Assembly: GCA_946998115.1 (NCBI GenBank)
Contig: CAMPYB010000013.1
Coordinates: forward strand, 1-32,887
DNA length: 32,887 nt
From: an uncultured Actinomyces sp.
GTDB lineage: Bacteria > Actinomycetota > Actinomycetes > Actinomycetales > Actinomycetaceae
Reading direction: 5' to 3'
Below the pieces are notes generated by a model. That model was not told where the DNA came from and made no database searches. It saw nothing but the letters and a program-made list of their open reading frames with translations. Below, in pieces: positions 27,659-32,887 of the stretch. Each line of letters opens with the position of its first letter. Position 1 is the stretch's first letter. Made by a program: the position numbers and the translations under genes.

Positions 27659-27896
27659 AGATTAAGTTTAATTATGCTTTGTGATATATGTAAAGAGAAA
27701 ATTTTATATATTATTTTAATGAATTTTGAATATCTAAAGTTTAATAAATTTCATAAATATATTTTGCAGTTGTTATTATGGTATTCAATATCAATGTTTT
27801 ATATATTTTGCGCTTTTGAAACATGTTGTATTTAGAATACTTTTTGTTTAAAATTTGTAATTTTTAATTAATATGGATTTTTTTCTTAAAACAGTC

Positions 27897-27902
27897 TACA
27901 AT
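27897..27902 (+). promoter_or_regulatory. Candidate -10 box of the tRNA-Arg gene
   Basis: TACAAT ends 11 bases before the tRNA start, the right distance for a short-leader tRNA transcript. A weak TGGATT lies 17 bases upstream as a possible -35. Confidence 0.35.
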
Positions 27903-27913
27903 ATTTTTGTTAT

Positions 27914-27986
27914 GCCTCCTTAGCTCAATGGATAGAGCAACAGACTTCTAATCTGTAGGTTGTGGGTTCGAGTCCCGCAGGGGGCG
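27914..27986 (+). tRNA. tRNA-Arg (anticodon TCT)
   Basis: 73-base cloverleaf. The acceptor stem pairs GCCTCCT with AGGGGGC (one G-T pair). D arm GCTC/GAGC, anticodon stem ACAGA/TCTGT with loop CTTCTAA, and T arm GTGGG-TTCGAGT-CCCGC. The anticodon TCT reads AGA, a common Arg codon in this AT-rich sequence. Discriminator G, no encoded CCA, then a short T run. Confidence 0.96.
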
Positions 27987-28350
27987 CTTTTTTGTGGCTT
28001 CGGTGTTTCTATTTTGAGTCCTAATAAATATTTTATTTATTGAAATAGTTGAATAGCCAGATGAATAATTAGAACAATAAATGCGATATATTTTTCATTG
28101 TGTCCAAGAAAGTAAGAAACTAAATTTCCTTATATGAAGATGTGATTGTGATGTTATGCTACGCGTATTATAAACGATTATTTTGTATTGGAAATGAGTA
28201 TATATTGCTTCTTTTATAAGGTATTTGTGTTAAAAAGTTTTTTGAAGAGCAAAAATTATTTATTAGGAAGATATTCTACGTTAAAAACTAAAAAATAGTA
28301 AGAAAATAATGAAAATGAAAAAGTATATATGCTATAAGGTTTCATAATAA
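27987..28350. other. Gene-free AT-rich spacer
   Basis: After the tRNA there is a short T run, then AT-rich DNA with stops in all frames I followed and only very short ATG frames without SD. I see no RNA gene or repeat in it. Confidence 0.5.
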
Positions 28351-28384
28351 AATTGTAGTCCTAGAATTGTCTAGGACTACAATT
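28351..28384 (-). terminator. Rho-independent terminator of the LGFP/C39 gene
   Basis: Perfect 14-bp stem (aattgtagtcctag with its complement) around a 6-base loop. On the minus strand the stem runs into TTTTATTATG. It begins 13 bases after the stop of the minus-strand gene. Confidence 0.85.
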
Positions 28385-28396
28385 ATAAGATGTATA

Positions 28397-30847
28397 TTAT
28401 TTATTGCGTATAGCTACAGCAAATTTATATATTTGATAATTTTGTCTGAGCAGTGCTTCGCTTATCCAAAATTTTGGTCCTCTAGCATATGCTGGATCTG
28501 TAATATGAAACATTCCATTTTGGTATCCATCTATTGTAATAACATGCTCGTTTGTAGCAGAAATACCCCAATGATATGATCTCCAAGCACGTACAGGAAC
28601 GAATCCATATGTTCCCCAATATACTACAGGATTTCCTCTGCGAATTTCTTTTTTAATTTGTTCAATTCCTTGATGTGATATATTAACAGCTTTTACTCCA
28701 AAGTTGTTAGCCCAAGGTGTAAATTTATGTGGGAAAAATCCTCCGTAACTATTTTGTCTACTTCTAAAAGGAGTTCCTGCAAATCCTAATGTAGGGTTCC
28801 ACGGGTCAGGTGAATAAGGTTGAGAATTTAATAATTGTCGTAAATTTCCATTATATTTGCCGAAATAATATAGAGCTTGTAATAAACTAGCTCCTTCGCA
28901 TCCCATTGGTGCTCCATTTGCTATTTGATTCACGAAAGGTAAATTCATATATGTTGTATGTGCTTGTGATATGCTGCCTTTTTCAAATTTTTGACTGCAA
29001 AAATTATTATTACAGAATTCTCTTTCAATTGGATAACCATATCTACCATTTTCCCAATTATTTCCAGCCCATGTTTTACCAACTTTAGATTCAAGCTCAA
29101 CAGGGACTATACCATTTCTAGGTGTAACATAAATAGCTTTATCTTCTAAGAGATTATTAGTGACAGTTGCTACACAGCCACCATCTGCTAAATTGCAACG
29201 TAAAGGCCTTACAATACTATAATTCTTATACGATTGATTATAAACTATGTTGAATGCTTTTATCTTATCGTTGATGGTTATAGTATTACCGTTTATATTA
29301 CCATTTTCAAAAGTAGTTTTAGAATCAGTCGTATTTTTAATAGGGTAGCCTAGGTAGGAATTTTCCCAACCTATATCTGCCCATTTTCTTATACTTGGAT
29401 TATCTAATTTTACAATAATTACGTTGTTGTTGTGGTAGTATGCGGCTGTTTTTGTTCCGTTGTTGTCTATGAATGATTGTACGCAGCCGTTGTTTTTTAG
29501 TCCGCATTTTAGGTTGTTTGTTGGGTATAGGTTGTTTTTGTTTGGTGTGTAGTATTGTGTGGTTATTGGGTGGTTTTTGTTGATTGTTGTTATGCCTTTT
29601 CCTCGTTCGTAGAAGATTATGCTGTTTTCAAATTCTTGGCTCCATCGTGTTTTTGTTAGTTGTTTTTCGTTGTTTGTTGGGTATCCGTATTGGCTGTTTT
29701 CCCAGTTTGATGTTATCCAGTGTTTTCCGATAGCACCAGTTAATTTTATGTTCATGATGTTGTTGGTGTTTGTTGTTGGGTTTGTCCAACTGTAGATTGC
29801 GTATTTTTCTTCGTTGTCATTGGTGAATGATTGTACGCAGCCGTTGTTTTTTAGTCCGCATTTTATGGAAGTGGTTGTTGTGCCTAGTTTTTGTTTGTTT
29901 GTTTTGTAGTATTCAGTAATTTTGTTTTTGTTGTTTTTCATTGTTGCTAGGTATTGTTGTATATCAACATTTTTGTCGAGGATGGTAATATTACCTGATT
30001 GGTAGATAATTGTGTTGTTGTCGAAAGTGTAATAGTAGCCGTTGTCGAAATTTTGTTTTGCGCTTGTTGGGTATCCGTATTGGCTGTTTTCCCAATTGTT
30101 TTTTGCCCAGAATTTTATTATTTCGTCATCGAGTGTTATTGGTGTTACGTTGTTGTTGTGGTAGTATGCGGCTGTTTTTGTTCCGTTGTTGTCTATGAAT
30201 GATTGTACGCAGCCGTTGTTTTTTAGTCCGCATTTTAGGTTGTTTGTTGGGTATAGGTTGTTTTTGTTTGGTGTGTAGTATTGTGTGGTTATTGGGTGGT
30301 TTTTGTTGATTGTTGTTATGCCTTTTCCTCGTTCGTAGAAGATTATGCTGTTTTCAAATTCTTGGCTCCATCGTGTTTTTGTTAGTTGTTTTTCGTTGTT
30401 TGTTGGGTATCCGTATTGGCTGTTTTCCCAGTTTGATGTTATCCAGTGTTTTCCGATAGCACCAGTTAATTTCACATCGCCTAAAATATTATCTTTATTA
30501 CCATAAACAGCGAATATATTATTTTTATTATCTGTAAATGTTTGTACACAATTATTATTTTTCAAACCGCAATGTAAAGGATTAATATTTGTAACGAATC
30601 CTCGAGTTTGTGCATAATGCATAAAAGTGTTTTGTATCATTCTATCATCATTGGAATTGGTAGTATTTTCGTTTTTTTCACTATCAATTGCGTTTGGATT
30701 ACTTTCATTATTTAGAGCAGAGTTTACATTTTCAGAGTGATGATCTTGTTCAGCATAAGAAGGAATACTACTTCCTAAAAATGCTGATATAGTCAAAGAG
30801 CATACACAAAGATATGTTATAAATTTGTTAGTTTTAGAAAAAATCAT
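28397..30847 (-). CDS. Secreted C39-like cysteine peptidase with five Cys-pair/LGFP repeats
   Basis: 816 residues. A signal peptide covers about 1-32 (hydrophobic core, then SYA before EQD). A low-complexity Asn/Ser/Glu linker follows. Five units each combine a Cys pair (CGLKNNGCVQSF type) with an LGFP-like repeat (IGKHW..SNWENSQYGYP type). The last unit diverges most (CNLADGGCVAT, WENGRYGYP). The C-terminal domain (about 636-816) looks like Peptidase_C39_2, with Cys650 in GAPMGCEGASLL, His768 in NEHVITIDGY and Asp784 in HITDPAY. LGFP repeats occur on actinobacterial envelope proteins and are thought to bind the cell wall, so a wall-attached peptidase or amidase is likely; its target is unknown. 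SD AAAGG precedes the ATG by about 9 bases. Repeats 1-4 lie partly in two identical 328-bp DNA copies, and codon use changes inside the gene. Confidence 0.85.
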   Translation of the reverse strand: MIFSKTNKFITYLCVCSLTISAFLGSSIPSYAEQDHHSENVNSALNNESNPNAIDSEKNENTTNSNDDRMIQNTFMHYAQTRGFVTNINPLHCGLKNNNCVQTFTDNKNNIFAVYGNKDNILGDVKLTGAIGKHWITSNWENSQYGYPTNNEKQLTKTRWSQEFENSIIFYERGKGITTINKNHPITTQYYTPNKNNLYPTNNLKCGLKNNGCVQSFIDNNGTKTAAYYHNNNVTPITLDDEIIKFWAKNNWENSQYGYPTSAKQNFDNGYYYTFDNNTIIYQSGNITILDKNVDIQQYLATMKNNKNKITEYYKTNKQKLGTTTTSIKCGLKNNGCVQSFTNDNEEKYAIYSWTNPTTNTNNIMNIKLTGAIGKHWITSNWENSQYGYPTNNEKQLTKTRWSQEFENSIIFYERGKGITTINKNHPITTQYYTPNKNNLYPTNNLKCGLKNNGCVQSFIDNNGTKTAAYYHNNNVIIVKLDNPSIRKWADIGWENSYLGYPIKNTTDSKTTFENGNINGNTITINDKIKAFNIVYNQSYKNYSIVRPLRCNLADGGCVATVTNNLLEDKAIYVTPRNGIVPVELESKVGKTWAGNNWENGRYGYPIEREFCNNNFCSQKFEKGSISQAHTTYMNLPFVNQIANGAPMGCEGASLLQALYYFGKYNGNLRQLLNSQPYSPDPWNPTLGFAGTPFRSRQNSYGGFFPHKFTPWANNFGVKAVNISHQGIEQIKKEIRRGNPVVYWGTYGFVPVRAWRSYHWGISATNEHVITIDGYQNGMFHITDPAYARGPKFWISEALLRQNYQIYKFAVAIRNK
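29419..29746. repeat. 328-bp perfect direct repeat, copy 1
   Basis: Base-for-base identical, by my line-by-line comparison, with 30145-30472. It encodes one LGFP repeat plus the following Cys-pair motif of the secreted peptidase. The period between copies is 726 bp, exactly 242 codons, so recombination between them would delete or add units in frame. Confidence 0.93.
30145..30472. repeat. 328-bp perfect direct repeat, copy 2
   Basis: Second copy of 29419-29746 in the same orientation. The sequence differs at once on both sides of the repeat. Confidence 0.93.
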
Positions 30848-31124
30848 TGTACAATCCCTTTAATAATATAAATAAAAAACTCGATATAATACGTATTTTA
30901 TACCTAATAGAGATTATCAATATAAATTTTTTACAAAAGATAACATTATTATATTTATTTTTTTGTTTTTTTATAGTTTGAATAAAATTTCTTTTCAAAT
31001 GATAATTGGAAGCATAATTCTATTATTTGATAAAAATATAAGTTCATTTTATATCAATGATGTATATATTCACTTATTTTATTTTATATAAAATTTGGAA
31101 CAGAAATTTAAATACTTTTCTTAA
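30848..31124. other. Gene-free AT-rich divergent promoter region
   Basis: Between the minus-strand peptidase gene and ssb. Near 30890-30920 the minus strand has several TATAAA/TATTAT-like boxes suitable for the peptidase promoter, none decisive. A 14-bp palindrome attttatataaaat lies at 31081-31094. No ORF with an SD was seen. Perfect DnaA boxes follow at 31126 and 31152. Confidence 0.5.
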
Positions 31125-31161
31125 ATGTGGATAAATATTTAAAAATGTGAGTTATCCACAT
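31125..31161. promoter_or_regulatory. Two perfect DnaA boxes in inverted orientation upstream of ssb
   Basis: tgtggataa at 31126-31134 and ttatccaca at 31152-31160 are both exact matches to the DnaA box consensus. They face each other as 10-bp arms (with the flanking a/t) across 17 bases, 83 bases before the ssb start. They could bind DnaA, or fold as a hairpin in the leader. A role in controlling ssb is inference. Confidence 0.5.
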
Positions 31162-31242
31162 AAATTCAAAATAATATTTTTTAAAAAAATAAATACTACA
31201 AAATATAAGTATTACAATAATTTTAAAATGTTAGGAAATATT

Positions 31243-31740
31243 ATGACACATTCTATAGATATCACTATTTCAGGTGTTGTAGCATCGCAACCATTAGTTT
31301 TTTCTACAACGGGTGATGTTGCTTTTACGAGATTTCGTGTTGCTTCTACTTGTAAATTTAGGTCGATAAATGGTGAATGGAAAAATGCTAAAACACAATG
31401 GTTTACTATTAAAGCGTGGAGTAAATTAGCTGAAAATATTGTAACTTCAGTTAATAAAGGAGATAAAGTAATAGTTTATGGTAGATTGCAAATAGAAACG
31501 TGGAAAACTGAAAATACAAATAATATTGATGTATGCATTCATGCTATATCTGTAGGACAGGATTTATGTTACGGAAAAACTTTAGGATACGAAAAAAATA
31601 TATTTTGTAAAAATAAAAAAGATGATAATTATCAATTTGAAATGGGTAATTATGATAATACTTTTAGCGATATAAATGCTTCTGCTTTTGCTAAAAATAG
31701 TAAAGTTGAGGTGTATGATGAAAGTACATCGCTTTGTTAA
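31243..31740 (+). CDS. ssb: Single-stranded DNA-binding protein, secondary type (Rv2478c-like)
   Basis: 165 residues from the ATG at 31243, chosen because AGGA lies 6 bases upstream and the OB fold begins at once (MTHSIDITISGVVASQPL). Upstream in-frame starts at 31147 (GTG) and 31228 have no SD. The OB-fold core follows, with FTRFRVASTCKF, WFTIKAWSKLAENI and GDKVIVYGRLQIETW. The tail is short and lacks the acidic DDDIPF-like tip that recruits partner proteins in the main SSB, so this is probably a paralogue. The gene stands directly before ettA, as Rv2478c does before Rv2477c in M. tuberculosis; the link between the two functions is unclear. Confidence 0.82.
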   Translation: MTHSIDITISGVVASQPLVFSTTGDVAFTRFRVASTCKFRSINGEWKNAKTQWFTIKAWSKLAENIVTSVNKGDKVIVYGRLQIETWKTENTNNIDVCIHAISVGQDLCYGKTLGYEKNIFCKNKKDDNYQFEMGNYDNTFSDINASAFAKNSKVEVYDESTSLC

Positions 31741-31890
31741 TACTATTGAAAATAAAATTGCATCTAATATGAATATGTAAATATTTTAAGAGGTTTTTTT
31801 GATTTATTATTATTGAATTAATAGTACAATTATATAGCGTTTATTCATATTCGATTTATGTTAAATAATACTTTTAGATAGGTGGATATT

Positions 31891-32887
31891 TTGGCTGAAT
31901 ACATATATTCCATGGTTAAAGCACGTAAATCTCACGGTGATAAAGTTATTTTAGATGATGTTACTATGGCTTTTTTCCCGGGTGCAAAAATTGGTATGGT
32001 TGGACCAAATGGTGCTGGAAAATCTACAATATTGAAAATCATGGCAGGTTTAGATTCACCTTCTAATGGTGAAGCAAGATTAACCCCAGGATATACTGTT
32101 GGGATTTTGCAACAGGAACCACCTTTAAATGAGGAAAAAACTGTTTTAGGTAATGTTGAAGAAGGCGTTTGGCAAATTAAATCTAAAATAGATCGTTTCA
32201 ATGAAATTTCTGCATTAATGGCTGATCCTGATGCTGATTTTGATGCTCTTATGGAAGAAATGGGCTCTTTACAAACTGAAATAGACGCTGCAAATGCATG
32301 GGATTTGGATTCTCAACTAGAACAAGCTATGGATGCTTTAAGGTGTCCTGCTCCAGATGCTCTCGTAAAAAATTTATCTGGCGGTGAACGTAGGCGTGTC
32401 GCGTTATGTAAATTGTTGCTTGAAGCTCCAGATTTGTTATTACTTGATGAACCTACAAACCATTTGGATGCTGAATCTGTATTGTGGCTTGAACAACATT
32501 TGGAATCATATCCTGGAGCAGTTATTGCTGTTACACACGATAGATATTTTCTAGATCATGTTGCTAGTTGGATAGCTGAAGTTGACCGTGGACGTTTATA
32601 TCCTTATGAAGGAAATTATTCAACATATTTGGAAACGAAACAGCAACGTTTACAAATTCAAGGTAAAAAAGATGCGAAACTTGCTAAACGATTAAAAGAA
32701 GAGCTGGAATGGGTACGTTCTAACGCTAAAGGACGACAAGCTAAATCTAAAGCTCGTTTAGCTCGTTATGAAGAAATGGCTGCAGAAGCTGAACGTACGC
32801 GTAAGCTAGATTTTGAAGAAATACAGATACCACCAGGTCCTCGTTTAGGTGATGTAGTTATTAATGCGAGAAATATATGCAAAGGAT
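31891..32887 (+). CDS. ettA: Energy-dependent translational throttle protein EttA (ABC-F ATPase), 5' part
   Basis: Cut by the right edge after about 332 codons. TTG start with GGTGGA 4 bases upstream; the protein begins LAEYIYSMVKARKSHGDKVI, as in EttA. The first ABC domain has Walker A GPNGAGKST (38-46), an arm region (about 95-135), signature LSGGERRR, Walker B LLLLDEPTNHLD and His216 in VTHDRYF. The linker GRQAKSKARLARYEE that reaches toward the ribosomal P site is present, and the second ABC domain starts near the edge. EttA binds the ribosomal E site and gates entry into elongation according to ATP/ADP ratio. It lies 150 bp after ssb. Confidence 0.93.
   Translation, partial: MAEYIYSMVKARKSHGDKVILDDVTMAFFPGAKIGMVGPNGAGKSTILKIMAGLDSPSNGEARLTPGYTVGILQQEPPLNEEKTVLGNVEEGVWQIKSKIDRFNEISALMADPDADFDALMEEMGSLQTEIDAANAWDLDSQLEQAMDALRCPAPDALVKNLSGGERRRVALCKLLLEAPDLLLLDEPTNHLDAESVLWLEQHLESYPGAVIAVTHDRYFLDHVASWIAEVDRGRLYPYEGNYSTYLETKQQRLQIQGKKDAKLAKRLKEELEWVRSNAKGRQAKSKARLARYEEMAAEAERTRKLDFEEIQIPPGPRLGDVVINARNICKG

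Noticed and set aside
29999..30202. Plus-strand open frames inside the 328-bp repeat region
   Set aside because: They are Val/Cys-rich antisense shadows of the repeat-coding minus strand, without SD or recognisable domains.
30848..31242. Chromosomal replication origin
   Set aside because: Only two DnaA boxes, and no dnaA, dnaN, gyrB or rpmH nearby. An ssb regulatory site is more likely.
1..32887. CRISPR arrays, insertion sequences, prophage or integrase genes
   Set aside because: No short regularly spaced repeats, transposase or integrase motifs, or terminal inverted repeats were found in reading the window.

Overview
The window looks like the chromosome of an unusually AT-rich member of the Actinomycetota. 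Most Asn, Lys and Ile codons end in A or T, and several genes start with TTG or GTG behind a good Shine-Dalgarno (SD). The placement rests on gene families and gene order: a UPF0182 gene paired head to head with a PPA1309-family gene, uppS-zur-glyS as neighbours (as in mycobacteria), an ssb gene directly before the ABC-F gene ettA (compare Rv2478c-Rv2477c of M. tuberculosis), LGFP repeats, and a UDP-galactofuranose/Wzm-Wzt glycan cluster. I cannot name the genus. The large secreted proteins suggest a host-associated organism, which is inference.

Layout. 1-6688 (minus) is one reading frame for a giant secreted modular surface protein. It runs off the left edge and is broken by a single in-frame TAA at 3089-3091. 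Upstream are a C9/G9 homopolymer and tRNA-Val(CAC). 7149-14326 holds housekeeping genes: an SGNH hydrolase, a class I glutamine amidotransferase, uppS, zur, glyS, a YibE/F membrane protein and a tRNA-dihydrouridine synthase. 14487-18138 is the divergent PPA1309/UPF0182 pair, closed by a clear hairpin. 18235-21159 carries a GNAT acetyltransferase, a GlfT1-like glycosyltransferase and an M20 amidohydrolase.

21350-27658 is a surface-glycan region. Two GT2 glycosyltransferases and the deletion scar of a probable third lie on the minus strand. They diverge from glf-wzm-wzt on the plus strand, followed by a lone rmlB-type dehydratase. Glf would make UDP-galactofuranose, the GT2 enzymes would build a lipid-linked glycan on the undecaprenyl carrier supplied by UppS, and Wzm/Wzt would export it. 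Polymer composition is inference.

27914-32887 holds tRNA-Arg(TCT), a secreted C39-like cysteine peptidase with five Cys-pair/LGFP units, a secondary-type ssb behind two perfect inverted DnaA boxes, and the 5' part of ettA. The peptidase gene contains two identical 328-bp direct repeats inside a segment of foreign-looking codon usage.

Points most worth a second look are the nonsense codon in the giant adhesin, the G9 tract upstream of it, the recombination-prone mosaic in the LGFP/C39 gene, the glycosyltransferase deletion scar, and the DnaA-box pair before ssb. I saw no CRISPR array, insertion sequence, prophage or rRNA gene.
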